Shown here: piece after piece, positions 6,951-16,234 of the stretch | Layout of the letters: each line of letters opens with the position of its first letter | How positions within the stretch are numbered: the stretch's first letter is position 1 | Source of the DNA: JBEKTY01 sp049515555 | Lineage (GTDB): Bacteria > Planctomycetota > Planctomycetia > Pirellulales > Thermoguttaceae | Direction: 5' to 3' | Length of the DNA: 64,000 bases | NCBI GenBank assembly: GCA_049515555.1 | Contig: JBEKTY010000004.1 | Location: 1 to 64,000 of the forward strand | Made by a program: the position numbers and the translations under genes | The notes under the pieces: model-generated | Databases searched by the model: none | What the model was told of the DNA's origin: nothing | What the model saw: only the letters and a program-made list of their open reading frames with translations

Positions 6951-8573
6951 TTACGGTACGAGAGCGGAGGCGGCGGCCTGCCCCATCTGCCACAAGGTGT
7001 CCCACCAGAAGAACATCGCCACCACAATCGCCGCCGCCGCGGCACAGTACAGGCCCGGCACGGAAACCAGCGGCAGGACCGCGGCCGGCCGGGGCTCGGG
7101 CTCGGCGTCGAGCACCATCACCTTCACCACGCGGAGATAATAGAACAGGCTGAGCACGGTGTTCGCCCCGCCGATCACCAACAGGCTAAGCAGGCCGGCG
7201 TCAAACAGGGCGGCAAAGACGCCGAACTTGGCCGAGAAGCCGGCCAGCGGCGGCAGCCCAACCAGGCTGAACAGGATAACGGCCATGGCCACGGCCAGCC
7301 CCGGCGAGCGGCGGACCAGGCCGGCGTAGTCGGCGATCGACTCGCTGCCCCGCGCGTTGCGGACGAAGGCCACCACGGCGAAGGCGCCGAAGTTCATGAA
7401 CAGGTAGACGGCGAGGTAGACGACCAGGGCGGCCACGGCGTCGCGCGGCCGTTGGTGTCCCTGCCCGGCCAGGGCCACGGCGGCGGCCACGGGCATCATC
7501 ATGTAGCCGGCATGGGCGATGGTGGAATAGGCCAGCAGGCGCTTGATGTTGGTCTGCCCGTAGGCGGCCAGGTTGCCGAAGGTGCAGGTGACGGCGGCCA
7601 GCAGGGCCAGCAGGCCGGCCAGATACAGGCGTGCCGGGGCCAGGGCGGCGGTGGCGGCGGGCGTGCCGGCCGTCGAGAAGACCAGCGCCAAGCGGGCCAG
7701 CAGGCCCAGGGCGGCGGTCTTCGAGGCCACCGAGAGGAACATGCCCACCTCGGCCGGCGCACCCTCGAACACGTCGGGGGCCCAAAAATGGAACGGCACC
7801 GCCGTGATCTTGAAGGCCAGGCCCACCATCCACATCAGCCCGCCCAGCATCAGCACGCCGACCAGCGCGTTGTGCTCCACACCGGCCGGGTGGTGCAGGC
7901 ACGTGGCAAGCCGCTGGGCCATGGTCGGCAGATGGCCTGAGCCCAGCACGCCGCACAGCAGGCTGATGCCGTACAGCATGACGCCGGCGGTTCCGCCCCC
8001 GAAGACGGCATATTTCAGGGCCGCCTCGCTGCTTTCGCGGCGATGGCGGAGGAAGCCGGCCAGCACGTAGGAGGGCACGCTGGCCATCTCGATCCCCAGC
8101 AGGACCAGCAGGGCATGGTTGGCCGAAACCATGAGGCACATCCCCACCAGGGCCCCCAGCACCAGGCAGTAGAACTCGGTGGCGTCGTCGGGATCCGGCA
8201 CGCCCGAGGCCCGCGTAAACCCCACCAGCAACAGCCCGAACAGCAGCAACAGGACCCGCAGCGTGGCCGAGAAACTATCGAGCAGCAACAGGCCGGTGAA
8301 CAGCGCCAGGGGCCGGCCGGCGATGATTTGGCCGGTATCCGAGACGCTGTAACGGGCGGCAGGCAAGGCGAGCGACAAGGCGGCGGCCGTCCCCAGCAGC
8401 ATCACGTAGTACGCCCCGGCCTTCCAGCGCGGCAGAACCATTCGCACCAGGAGCAGGAGCAGGATCGTGGCGCACAGCACGATCTCCGGCCGGAATGCGC
8501 GGAGCGACGGCCCGAGGTTCGCCATCACGGATTGGAGCAGTTCGTGGAAGGTCACGGCGACGGGTTCTTCCAT
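6951..8573 (-). CDS. nuoN: NADH-quinone oxidoreductase subunit N
   Basis: 540 aa polytopic membrane protein of complex I, an antiporter-like proton-channel subunit. The conserved core is visible: ITAVPFHFWAPDVFEGAPAE near 245-265, SVASKTAALGLLARL with the pumping Lys, and KRLLAYSTIAHAGYMMMP near 325. About 14 transmembrane segments are expected. It is the last gene of the nuo operon, and its start overlaps the nuoM end by 22 bp, implying translational coupling. An alternative start is the Met at residue 17 (MANLGPS), which would remove the overlap. Confidence 0.95.
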   Translation of the reverse strand: MEEPVAVTFHELLQSVMANLGPSLRAFRPEIVLCATILLLLLVRMVLPRWKAGAYYVMLLGTAAALSLALPAARYSVSDTGQIIAGRPLALFTGLLLLDSFSATLRVLLLLFGLLLVGFTRASGVPDPDDATEFYCLVLGALVGMCLMVSANHALLVLLGIEMASVPSYVLAGFLRHRRESSEAALKYAVFGGGTAGVMLYGISLLCGVLGSGHLPTMAQRLATCLHHPAGVEHNALVGVLMLGGLMWMVGLAFKITAVPFHFWAPDVFEGAPAEVGMFLSVASKTAALGLLARLALVFSTAGTPAATAALAPARLYLAGLLALLAAVTCTFGNLAAYGQTNIKRLLAYSTIAHAGYMMMPVAAAVALAGQGHQRPRDAVAALVVYLAVYLFMNFGAFAVVAFVRNARGSESIADYAGLVRRSPGLAVAMAVILFSLVGLPPLAGFSAKFGVFAALFDAGLLSLLVIGGANTVLSLFYYLRVVKVMVLDAEPEPRPAAVLPLVSVPGLYCAAAAAIVVAMFFWWDTLWQMGQAAASALVP

Positions 8574-10234
8574 GGTTTTTGATGAGGGTCGGCGTCTGCC
8601 CGCCGGCCGTATTCACTGAGCCGCTCGACCAGGCTGTTGACGGTGGGCGTGGAGTAGTCCAGCAGGGCCCGGGGATAAACGCCCAGCAGTACGGCCATCA
8701 CCACCAGCGGGGCGGCGATGCCGATCTCGCGGCGGGTCATGGGCGTCAGGGCCTCGGGGTGCGGGCCCTTATACTCGGGCCCCAGGTACACCCGCTGGAT
8801 CGTCCACAGGATGTAACCGGCGGTGAGAATGACGACCGAGGCCGCCACCACGGCCAGGACCATGCTGTACTTCCAGGCGGCCCACACGACGAACACTTCG
8901 CCGATGAATCCGCACAGCCCGGGCAACCCCAGGGCGGCGAAGAAGATGACCATCGAGATGCCCGAATAGACCGGCATCCGCTGGAACAGCCCGCCGAAGC
9001 GGTCCAAGTCGCGGTGGTGCACGCGGTCGTAAATCACGCCCACCAGGAAGAACATGCCGGCCGAGCTGATGCCGTGGGCGATCATCTGGAACATGGCGCC
9101 GCCGGCGCCCATCTTCCAGGCATCGGTCGCGTAGAGGGTCCCGGCCGTCGCGCTCCAGGCCCCGATGCCCAACAGCACGTAGCCCATGTGGCTGACCGAA
9201 CTGTAGGCCACCAGCCGCTTGAAGTCCTTCTGCGCCAGGGCGGCGAAGGCCCCGTACAGCATGCTCAGCACGCCCACGCCGCAGACCATCCAGGCCAGCT
9301 CGCGGGCCGGGCCGGGAAGGATCGGATAACAGATCCGCAGCACGCCGTAACCGCCCATCTTCAGCAGCACGCCGGCCAGGATCATCGAGATCGGCGTGGG
9401 GGCCTCGACGTGGGCGTCGGGCAGCCAGGTGTGCACCGGCACCGCCGGCAGCTTGATCACAAAGCCGATGAACAGCAGCAGGAACGACCACCAGCCGACG
9501 GAATGGCCGCCCACGAGCGGCCGATCGAACGGCGAGCGAAGCAACTGGCCCATCGCCGCCAGGTCCGGGATGCTGAAGGTGTGCTGCGGGCCGGCCGGCA
9601 GCCCCGCCGCCGACCGCCCGAGCAGGCCCAGGTCGCTGGCGAAGTACAGCATCAGCAGGGCAATCAGCATCAGCACGCTGCCCACCAGCGTGAACAGGAA
9701 GAACTTTATGGCGGCATACTCCCGCCGCGGCCCGCCCCATACGCCGATCAAAAAGTACATCGGCAGGAGCATCACCTCCCAGAACACGTAAAACAGGAAG
9801 AAGTCCAGGGCCACGAAGACGCCCAGCATGCCTGTCTCCAACAGCAGAAACAGGATGCAGTATGCCCGCACGTGTTTCTCGATCGGCCAACTGGCCCACA
9901 TCGCCAGCACGCTCAGAAAGGAGGTCAGAAGCACCAGCGGCAGGCTGATGCCGTCGATCCCCAGCGAGTAATAGATATTGAAGGCCGGAATCCACGGCCG
10001 CTGGACCGCGTACTGCATGGCCCCGGTGTGCAGGCTGAACCCGCCCGTGCGGCAGCCGCCGGGAATCGCCACCCATACCGAAAGCAGCAGCACGATGACC
10101 GTGGCCCACAGCGAGAACTGCTTGACGGCCGCATCCTGATTCCTGGGGAAGAACAACAGCACGCCCGCCGCCGCCGCTGGCAGGAAGACGATCGAGCTTA
10201 ACAGCACCGTCGGATCGTTGAGAAAGGCAAGCAT
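8552..10234 (-). CDS. nuoM: NADH-quinone oxidoreductase subunit M
   Basis: 560 aa antiporter-like membrane subunit of complex I. Diagnostic motifs: MLGVFVALDFFLFYVFWEVM with the conserved Glu, VPVHTWLPDAHVEAPTPISM, and LLKMGGYGVLRI with the central Lys. KRLVAYSSVSHMGYVLLG marks the second repeat. The start MLAFLNDPTV is the first Met after a 144-bp gap containing family H and heptad repeats that separates it from nuoL. The downstream end overlaps nuoN. Confidence 0.95.
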   Translation of the reverse strand: MLAFLNDPTVLLSSIVFLPAAAAGVLLFFPRNQDAAVKQFSLWATVIVLLLSVWVAIPGGCRTGGFSLHTGAMQYAVQRPWIPAFNIYYSLGIDGISLPLVLLTSFLSVLAMWASWPIEKHVRAYCILFLLLETGMLGVFVALDFFLFYVFWEVMLLPMYFLIGVWGGPRREYAAIKFFLFTLVGSVLMLIALLMLYFASDLGLLGRSAAGLPAGPQHTFSIPDLAAMGQLLRSPFDRPLVGGHSVGWWSFLLLFIGFVIKLPAVPVHTWLPDAHVEAPTPISMILAGVLLKMGGYGVLRICYPILPGPARELAWMVCGVGVLSMLYGAFAALAQKDFKRLVAYSSVSHMGYVLLGIGAWSATAGTLYATDAWKMGAGGAMFQMIAHGISSAGMFFLVGVIYDRVHHRDLDRFGGLFQRMPVYSGISMVIFFAALGLPGLCGFIGEVFVVWAAWKYSMVLAVVAASVVILTAGYILWTIQRVYLGPEYKGPHPEALTPMTRREIGIAAPLVVMAVLLGVYPRALLDYSTPTVNSLVERLSEYGRRADADPHQKPWKNPSP

Positions 10235-10285
10235 AGTTCGACGTGATCAGTTATCGGTTGTGCGTGGCAAACGGCGGCCGCGAGG

Positions 10286-10378
10286 CCACAAAATCGCGAA
10301 GCCGCAAGCGGCTGTTCAGTTCCTCATCCTTCATCCCCAATCCCTAATCCCTCGTCCCTAATCCCTCGTCCCTCCCCC
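10286..10378. repeat. Family H unit and C-rich heptads between nuoL and nuoM
   Basis: GCGAAGCCGCAAGCGGC at 10293-10309 is one family H unit. 10321-10377 has CCCTAAT/CCCTCGT/CCCCAAT heptads. Read on the nuo sense strand these are GGGATTA/GGGACGA units starting directly after the nuoL stop. Confidence 0.85.
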
Positions 10379-12754
10379 TCAGTTCCCCGCCGTCCAGTTC
10401 CAGCAGAAACTTGCCAGAATGAAGAGGGCCACCGTGAACGCCGCCAGCAGCAGGACGTATTGGCGGAGATTACCGGTTTGAACCCGCCGCAGCCGCAGGC
10501 CGAGGGCGTAGGTTGCGCGGGCGGTCAGGTTCACCAGCCCATCGACGAACAAGCGATCGATCCAGTCGTCCAGCCGGGCGATGCGGGCGACGGCGCGGGC
10601 CGCGCCGTCGACCAGGCCGTCGATCCACCGGCGGTCCAGCGCCGCTACGGCTTGGGCCATGCCCAGCACAGGCCGCAGCAGCAACAGGTCGTAAAGCTCG
10701 TCGAACCACCATTTTCGCAGCAGAAAGCGGTGCACGGGCGCGAACTGCCGCCGCACCTCGCCCGGGTCCAGCGCCCGGACGCCGTAGAACGCGGTGGCCA
10801 GCAGGAAGCCGCTCAAGGCTGCCCCGAAGGCCCACCACGTGGCCGGCTCGTGGATGCTCGCCTCGCGGTGCGCCAGCTCCTCGGCCGGGAGTACGACCAT
10901 GGGCGACACCCAGCCGGCCGAGGCGCCCTCCTCGATGCCCCGCGGCCGGGCCTGCTCCAGCAGCGGCACCAGGCCCAGCGGCGTGCCCAGCAGGTTCCAA
11001 CCGGCCACGATCGACAGCCCGGCCAGAATCACCAGCGGCACGACCATCGACCGCGGCGACTCGTGGGCATGGCGGAAAATCGGCTCGTTGCGGGGCGGCC
11101 CGGTAAACGTCAGATACCACAGGCGGAACATGTAGAACGCCGTCAGACACGCCCCGCCCACGGCAATCCAAAAGAAAAATCCGTAAACCGGATTGGCCAG
11201 CCGGAACGACAGGGCCTGGGCGATAATGCGGTCCTTCGAGTAGAAGCCGCTCAGGCCGAGCGACAAGGTCGGCACGCCCGCCCCGGCAATGGCCAGGCAG
11301 CCCACGAGCATCGTGCCGGCCGTCCAGGGCATTTTCTTGCGCAGCCCGCCCATCTCGGGCATTTCGTTCGTGCCGCAGGCGTGGATCACCGAGCCCGAGC
11401 AGAGGAACAGCAAGGCCTTGAAACAGGCGTGGGTGAACAAGTGGAACATGCCGGACAGCCACCCGCCCAGGCCCAGGGCCAACATCATGTAGCCCAACTG
11501 GCTCACGGTGGAATAGGCCAGCACCCGCTTGATGTCGGTCGCCGCCAGGGCGATGGTGGCGGCCATAAGGAGCGTAATGCAGCCCACCGAGGCAATGACC
11601 AGCAGCACCTCGGGGGTGAAGATCGGGTAGCAGCGGCCCACCAGGTACACGCCGGCGGCCACCATCGTGGCGGCGTGGATCAGGGCGCTGACGGGCGTGG
11701 GGCCTTCCATGGCGTCGGGCAGCCACACGTGCAGGGGAAATTGCGCACTCTTGCCCACGCAGCCGCAGAAAATGCCCAGGCCCGCCACGATCAACAGCCC
11801 GTAGCCATAGCCCCGCTTGGACCAATCCGCCATCCGCAGCCAGACTTTCGCCTCAGCCGTCGCTCGATCCGGCGATTCCGCAACGATCTTGGCCGACTCG
11901 CCGCGGGCCGCCAACTCGGCTCGCTCGGCCGCCTTGGCCATGCCCTCGGGAACGACCGGCCAGAACTTGCCGTACACCCGGCCATTGCTGATCGGCCGCA
12001 CCTGGCTGAAAATGCCGGGCTGTGTGCCGTCGGCGGTCTGGCTGTCGCCGAAATTGAACGTGCCCATGCCCGCCAGGATCGCCATCAGCCCGATGAGCAT
12101 GCCGAAGTCGCCCACGCGGTTGACGATAAACGCCTTGTTGGCCGCATTGCAAGCGCTCCGCCGCTCGATGTAGAAGCCGATCAGCAGGTAGGAGCAGATG
12201 CCCACCAGCTCCCAGAACGCGAACACCATGGCCAGGTTGCCGGCGATCACCAGTCCCAGCATGCTGAAGCAGAACAGCAAGAGATACTGATAGAAGCGGT
12301 GGAACCGGCCGCGGCGGCAGACCGGCTGGCCGTTTTGCAGCCTTGCCAGCCGATCGGTCACCTCGTGCAGCTCCTCGTGCATGTAGCCGAACGAATAGAC
12401 GTGGATGCAGGCGGCGACTAGTGTGACCATCGAGAACATGGCGATGGTCAGGGCATCGATGTAATAGCCGACGGTAATGGCCAGCGCGCCGAAGCGGGCC
12501 AGGGTGTACCACTCGCCCGAGACGGCATCCGGCGGCGGGCCGCCAGCGGCCGACAGCGGATGCACCCTTAGCCAGCAGCCCAGGGCCACGAGCGACAAGG
12601 CCAGCGACGCCACAATGGCCCCCGTGGCCAGGTAGCCGGCGCCGCGGCCGCCGCGGCCCAGCCGTGGACCCCAGAACAGGATCAGCACGAACGAGCCTAG
12701 CGGCAGGAGCCAGGCCAGTCCCAAAAGCGTCGGCAGCAACGTGGTGAGATCCAT
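10379..12754 (-). CDS. nuoL: NADH-quinone oxidoreductase subunit L, with extra soluble loop
   Basis: 791 aa, clearly longer than the usual 610-660 aa. The core motifs are intact: VFAFWELVGICSYLLIGFY, FPLHVWLPDAMEGPTPVSAL, IHAATMVAAGVYLVGR, KRVLAYSTVSQLGYMMLALG and FLCSGSVIHA. The extra length includes a hydrophilic insert of about 75 residues after FNFGDSQTAD (roughly 230-305), which lies between membrane helices. The long C-terminal region includes the lateral amphipathic helix expected of NuoL. It pumps protons at the distal end of the membrane arm. nuoK is upstream with a 112-bp gap holding a family A palindrome. Confidence 0.95.
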   Translation of the reverse strand: MDLTTLLPTLLGLAWLLPLGSFVLILFWGPRLGRGGRGAGYLATGAIVASLALSLVALGCWLRVHPLSAAGGPPPDAVSGEWYTLARFGALAITVGYYIDALTIAMFSMVTLVAACIHVYSFGYMHEELHEVTDRLARLQNGQPVCRRGRFHRFYQYLLLFCFSMLGLVIAGNLAMVFAFWELVGICSYLLIGFYIERRSACNAANKAFIVNRVGDFGMLIGLMAILAGMGTFNFGDSQTADGTQPGIFSQVRPISNGRVYGKFWPVVPEGMAKAAERAELAARGESAKIVAESPDRATAEAKVWLRMADWSKRGYGYGLLIVAGLGIFCGCVGKSAQFPLHVWLPDAMEGPTPVSALIHAATMVAAGVYLVGRCYPIFTPEVLLVIASVGCITLLMAATIALAATDIKRVLAYSTVSQLGYMMLALGLGGWLSGMFHLFTHACFKALLFLCSGSVIHACGTNEMPEMGGLRKKMPWTAGTMLVGCLAIAGAGVPTLSLGLSGFYSKDRIIAQALSFRLANPVYGFFFWIAVGGACLTAFYMFRLWYLTFTGPPRNEPIFRHAHESPRSMVVPLVILAGLSIVAGWNLLGTPLGLVPLLEQARPRGIEEGASAGWVSPMVVLPAEELAHREASIHEPATWWAFGAALSGFLLATAFYGVRALDPGEVRRQFAPVHRFLLRKWWFDELYDLLLLRPVLGMAQAVAALDRRWIDGLVDGAARAVARIARLDDWIDRLFVDGLVNLTARATYALGLRLRRVQTGNLRQYVLLLAAFTVALFILASFCWNWTAGN

Positions 12755-12824
12755 TTCTCTTCGCTCTAGCCCTGTGGAAGCGGGCCGGGGCGGGGGGAAG
12801 TTCCGGTGGACATTGTTATTCCGC

Positions 12825-12872
12825 TTCCCCTCACCCTGGCCCTCTCCCGGAGGGAGGGGGGACAGTTCATCC
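12825..12872. repeat. Family A palindrome between nuoK and nuoL
   Basis: CCCCTCACCCTGGCCCTCTC then CCGGAGGGAGGGGGGAC. It overlaps the last codons of nuoK. Confidence 0.8.
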
Positions 12873-13211
12873 CTTCAGCTCGTTGCCCCGATCGACGTCG
12901 ATCGTGGCGTGATTGTTGTAGAAGCACAGGGCGATGGCCAGGGCCACGGCCGCCTCGGCCGCCGCCAGCACGATGACGAAGATGGCGAACCACTGCCCGT
13001 CGAGGCCCAGCCCGCCGGGCCGGTCGCCGCCCAGCAGCGGACTGCCGAAGGCCACGAAGTTCACGTTGCCCCCGTTGAGCACCAGTTCGACGCCCATCAG
13101 CACGCCCACCGCGTTCCGCTTAATGGTCATCGTTACCACGCCGCACACGAACAGCACCGCGCCGACGACGAGGTAATGCGTGACTCCGACAGGTTGGGTC
13201 AAAAGGTCCAT
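12867..13211 (-). CDS. nuoK: NADH-quinone oxidoreductase subunit K
   Basis: 114 aa from the ATG at 13211 (MDLLTQPVGVTHYLVVG). An upstream Met at 13262 is in frame, but the 17 added residues are translated family H and octad repeat. Three transmembrane helices carry the conserved Glu of NuoK (VLMGVELVLNGGNVNFVAF) and a second acidic residue (FVIVLAAAEAAVALAI). It sits between nuoJ and nuoL as in standard nuo operons. The last codons (NELKG) run into a family A palindrome. Confidence 0.93.
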   Translation of the reverse strand: MDLLTQPVGVTHYLVVGAVLFVCGVVTMTIKRNAVGVLMGVELVLNGGNVNFVAFGSPLLGGDRPGGLGLDGQWFAIFVIVLAAAEAAVALAIALCFYNNHATIDVDRGNELKG

Positions 13212-13283
13212 GATTTGCGAACCCGCAAGCGGTCCTCCATGTCTAATCGCCCAAATCCCCAAATCCCCAAATCCCTAAATCCC
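13212..13283. repeat. Family H unit plus AAATCCCC octads between nuoJ and nuoK
   Basis: TTTGCGAACCCGCAAGCGGT at 13213-13232 is a family H unit. 13248-13283 holds octads AAATCCCC/AAATCCCT. The nuoJ stop codon lies inside the octads (ATT TAG on the sense strand). Confidence 0.85.
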
Positions 13284-13880
13284 TCCGCTTCCCTTCCGCC
13301 GCTTGGCCCGTGCCAGATACGCGGCCCCCACCAGCGCCACCACCAAATGGACCGAAAGGATCTCGAAGACCAGCAGATAGCCGGGGGCTGAGGCCGGCTG
13401 GCCGGCGTCGGGGTTCTGCGTGCCGAGCCTATCGGTCCGCAGGCCCAGCAGGCCCATGCCCAGTTGCGTCGTGGCCGGGGGCACCGAGGCGTTCAGGTCG
13501 GTCTTGGCGCGGCCGGCGGGGCCGCCAGGCTGGATGTTCCACACCGTTTGCAGCAGCACGGCCAGCAGCGATCCGCCCACCAAGGCCACCATGATCCACT
13601 GCCCGCCGCTGGAGCGCAGCGCGGCCAGCGGGCCGCAGGCGGTGAGCATGACGCCGAACACCAACAGCACCAGCGTGCCGCCGACGTAAACCATCAGTTG
13701 CATGGCCCCCAGAAAATCGGCCCCGGCCAGGAAGAACAGTCCGGCCACCGCCCCCAGCGCGGCCACCAGGTAGCAAGCCATCCGCACGATACTACCGCTT
13801 ACGACCACGGCCACGGCGAAACCACAGGCCAGCAAGGCGAACAGCAGGAAGAAAACGCTGTGCCAGTGAATGGTTTCCAT
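13275..13880 (-). CDS. nuoJ: NADH-quinone oxidoreductase subunit J
   Basis: 201 aa with five predicted membrane helices. The pi-bulge region YLVAALGAVAGLFFLAGADF and QLMVYVGGTLVLLVFGVML are typical of NuoJ. A hydrophilic loop with PGGPAGRAKTDLNAS separates helices 4 and 5. It starts METIHWHSVF, 3 bp after the nuoH stop. The C-terminal GGI and the stop are encoded in the octad repeat. Confidence 0.93.
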   Translation of the reverse strand: METIHWHSVFFLLFALLACGFAVAVVVSGSIVRMACYLVAALGAVAGLFFLAGADFLGAMQLMVYVGGTLVLLVFGVMLTACGPLAALRSSGGQWIMVALVGGSLLAVLLQTVWNIQPGGPAGRAKTDLNASVPPATTQLGMGLLGLRTDRLGTQNPDAGQPASAPGYLLVFEILSVHLVVALVGAAYLARAKRRKGSGGI

Positions 13881-13883
13881 GGG

Positions 13884-14987
13884 CTAGCCTCCTCTCGCGA
13901 ACGTCCACAGCATGGCCCCCAGCAGCGACGCCGAGGCCAGCGGCACGCAGTATTTCAGGCAGGTGGTCATCACCTGGTCGATGCGCAGCCGGGGCAGCGT
14001 CCAGCGGAGCCACATCATGAAGGCCACGCCCAGGTAGCCCTTGGCGATCAGGTTCGCGGCCCCCAGGCAGTCGCCCAGCAGGCCGGCCCAATACCCGTTG
14101 CCGGGCACCAACCCCAGCCGGCCGGCCAGGGGGATCGGGCCGTGGCAGCCCCCGGCGAACAGAACGGCCGCCAGCATGCTGAGCAGGAGCATGGCCGTAT
14201 ACTCGCCCATGAAGAACATCGACCAGCGGAAGCCCGAATACTCGGTCATGAAGCCGGCCACCAGCTCGCTCTCGGCCTCGGGCAGATCGAACGGGGCGCG
14301 GTTCGTCCCGGCCGTGGCGCAGGTCATGAAGATCCAGAAGGTGCAGAAGGTGAACGGATCGTGGAACACCAGCCAATGCGTGAGCCAGCCGGCCTGCTGC
14401 GCGGCGATGGCCGAGAGGCTCATCGTGCCGGCCAGGAGCACGGGCACGACGACGCAGATGCCCAGCGGTATTTCGTAGCTGACCACTTGCGCCGCCTCGC
14501 GCATGGCCCCCAGCAACGACCACTTCGAGCCCGAGGCATAGCCGCCCAGGATGACGCCGTAGATTTCCAGCCCGGCCACGGCCAGCAGCAGCAGGGCGGC
14601 CGTGTCCAGGGGCAGGATCACCCAGCTATCGGTGAAGGGCAGGAAGGCGTAGGGGGTGAAGGCCGCGCAGAAACTGACGTAGGGCGCCAGGCGGAACAGC
14701 AGGCGATCGGCCCCCGCCGGAATGATGTCTTCCTTGCACAGCAGTTTCAGGCCGTCGGCCGGCGACTGGAGCCAGCCGAACCGCCCGCCGACCCGGCTGG
14801 GCCCCAGCCGATCCTGGATTCGCGCCGATATCTTTCGCTCCATCCAGTTGTAGACCGCCACCGAGATCATGGCCAGGCCGAGGACCGCCAGCACCTCGAG
14901 CAGGGCCACGAAGCAGTACACCGCCGCGGGCCAAACGGCCCAGGGCGGCAGGCGGCAAGCCATTTCCTCGAGAATCCAAGCGGCCAT
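13884..14987 (-). CDS. nuoH: NADH-quinone oxidoreductase subunit H
   Basis: 367 aa membrane subunit at the quinone-entry site. Motifs seen: MERKISARIQDRLGPSRVGG, LQSPADGLKLLCKEDIIPAG, and RAPFDLPEAESELVAGFMTE, which hold the conserved charged residues of the E-channel. Eight transmembrane helices are expected. Its ATG overlaps the nuoD stop by one base (TGATG), a standard sign of coupled translation. It is directly followed by nuoJ; nuoI, normally between H and J, has moved to the operon front. Confidence 0.96.
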   Translation of the reverse strand: MAAWILEEMACRLPPWAVWPAAVYCFVALLEVLAVLGLAMISVAVYNWMERKISARIQDRLGPSRVGGRFGWLQSPADGLKLLCKEDIIPAGADRLLFRLAPYVSFCAAFTPYAFLPFTDSWVILPLDTAALLLLAVAGLEIYGVILGGYASGSKWSLLGAMREAAQVVSYEIPLGICVVVPVLLAGTMSLSAIAAQQAGWLTHWLVFHDPFTFCTFWIFMTCATAGTNRAPFDLPEAESELVAGFMTEYSGFRWSMFFMGEYTAMLLLSMLAAVLFAGGCHGPIPLAGRLGLVPGNGYWAGLLGDCLGAANLIAKGYLGVAFMMWLRWTLPRLRIDQVMTTCLKYCVPLASASLLGAMLWTFARGG

Positions 14988-16192
14988 CAGCGGTCAATTT
15001 CTCCCAACACCAAGTCCAGCGAGCCGACGATCGCCGGGATATCGGCGATCAGGCAGCCCCGGCACAACTCCGAGACGACCGACAGGTTGCAAAAGCTGCT
15101 GCTGCGGATGCGGACCCGCCAGGGTATCGGCGAGCCGTCGCTGACGATGAGGAAACCCATCTGGCCCTTGGGGGCCTCGGTCTCCATGTAGGCCGTGCCC
15201 TGGGGCAGTTTCGGCTTCAGCTTGGTCGGCTCGCCGATGTTGTCGCGGGCCCGGCTGTACTTGTCCATCGCCTGCCGGACCAGCTTCATCGACTGTATCA
15301 CCTCCAGCATGCGGACGTAATAGCGGTGCCAGCTATCGCCCAACACGGCCTGCGGCGGGACCGGCGGATAGGGATAGTCCTGCGGATAGCGCCCGCCGAC
15401 CTGGGCAATGACCTCGAACTGGTAGCCCTCGTACATCCGCGTATACCAGGGCTCGCCGTCGCGGCGGAGGTCCCAGTCCACGCCGCTGCCGCGGAGCACG
15501 GGCCCGGTGCAGCCGTAATCGACGGCCATCGCCGGCGGCATCACGCCCACCCCCGCCGTCCGCTCGATGAAAATCGCGTTACTGGTCAAGAGCGTGTGCA
15601 GGTCGTCGACGACCGGCTCGAACTGCTTCAGGAACGCCTCGCAGCGGTCGAGCCAGCCGGGCGGCAGGTCGGAGGTCACCCCGCCGATGGTGACGTAGCA
15701 GTAGGTCAGCCGCGCCCCGCACAGGGCTTCAAACAGAAGGAGAATCTTCTCCCGCTCGCGGAAGGTCCACATAAACGGCGTGAAGCTGCCCAGGTCCAGG
15801 CCGTAGCAGCCGGCGGCCACCAGGTGGCTGGCGATGCGGTCCAGCTCGCACACGATGACCCGCAGATGCCGCAGCTTCTCCGGCGGCTCGAAACCCATGA
15901 GCTTCTCCACCGCCAAGGTCCAGCCGAGGTCCATGTTCATGCTGGCCAGGTAGTCCAGCCGGTCGGCGTAGGGCACGAACTGCCGCGGCGACAGGTTCTC
16001 GCCGATCTTTTCCGCGCAGCGGTGCAGATAGCCGATGTGCGGCGTTACCGCCAGGACCACCTCGCCGTCGGTCCGCAGCACGAGCCGCAGCACGCCGTGC
16101 GTGCTGGGATGTTGCGGGCCCATGTTCACCAGCAGCTCGTCGCTGCGGAGGTCGAACTCGACCAGCTCGGGATCCACCCGCTCGATCGGCAT
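14987..16192 (-). CDS. nuoD: NADH-quinone oxidoreductase subunit D
   Basis: 401 aa, typical length for a separate NuoD. The N-terminus has MGPQHPSTHGVLRLVLRTDG, with the His residues lining the quinone cavity, followed by IGYLHRCAEKIGENL. The C-terminus has FCNLSVVSELCRGCLIADIP and ends DLVLGEIDR, as in the family. NuoD derives from the large subunit of NiFe hydrogenases and here lacks the NiFe cysteines, as expected. It lies 42 bp after nuoC. Confidence 0.97.
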   Translation of the reverse strand: MPIERVDPELVEFDLRSDELLVNMGPQHPSTHGVLRLVLRTDGEVVLAVTPHIGYLHRCAEKIGENLSPRQFVPYADRLDYLASMNMDLGWTLAVEKLMGFEPPEKLRHLRVIVCELDRIASHLVAAGCYGLDLGSFTPFMWTFREREKILLLFEALCGARLTYCYVTIGGVTSDLPPGWLDRCEAFLKQFEPVVDDLHTLLTSNAIFIERTAGVGVMPPAMAVDYGCTGPVLRGSGVDWDLRRDGEPWYTRMYEGYQFEVIAQVGGRYPQDYPYPPVPPQAVLGDSWHRYYVRMLEVIQSMKLVRQAMDKYSRARDNIGEPTKLKPKLPQGTAYMETEAPKGQMGFLIVSDGSPIPWRVRIRSSSFCNLSVVSELCRGCLIADIPAIVGSLDLVLGEIDR

Positions 16193-16234
16193 CGGTCTAT
16201 TGAGTCCTTCCCTATGGCTACGGCCTGCGCCAAA

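Noticed and set aside
10460..12421. 653-aa plus-strand open frame
   Set aside because: It is antisense to nuoL; its Gln/His/Arg-rich content is a GC-codon shadow with no family motifs.
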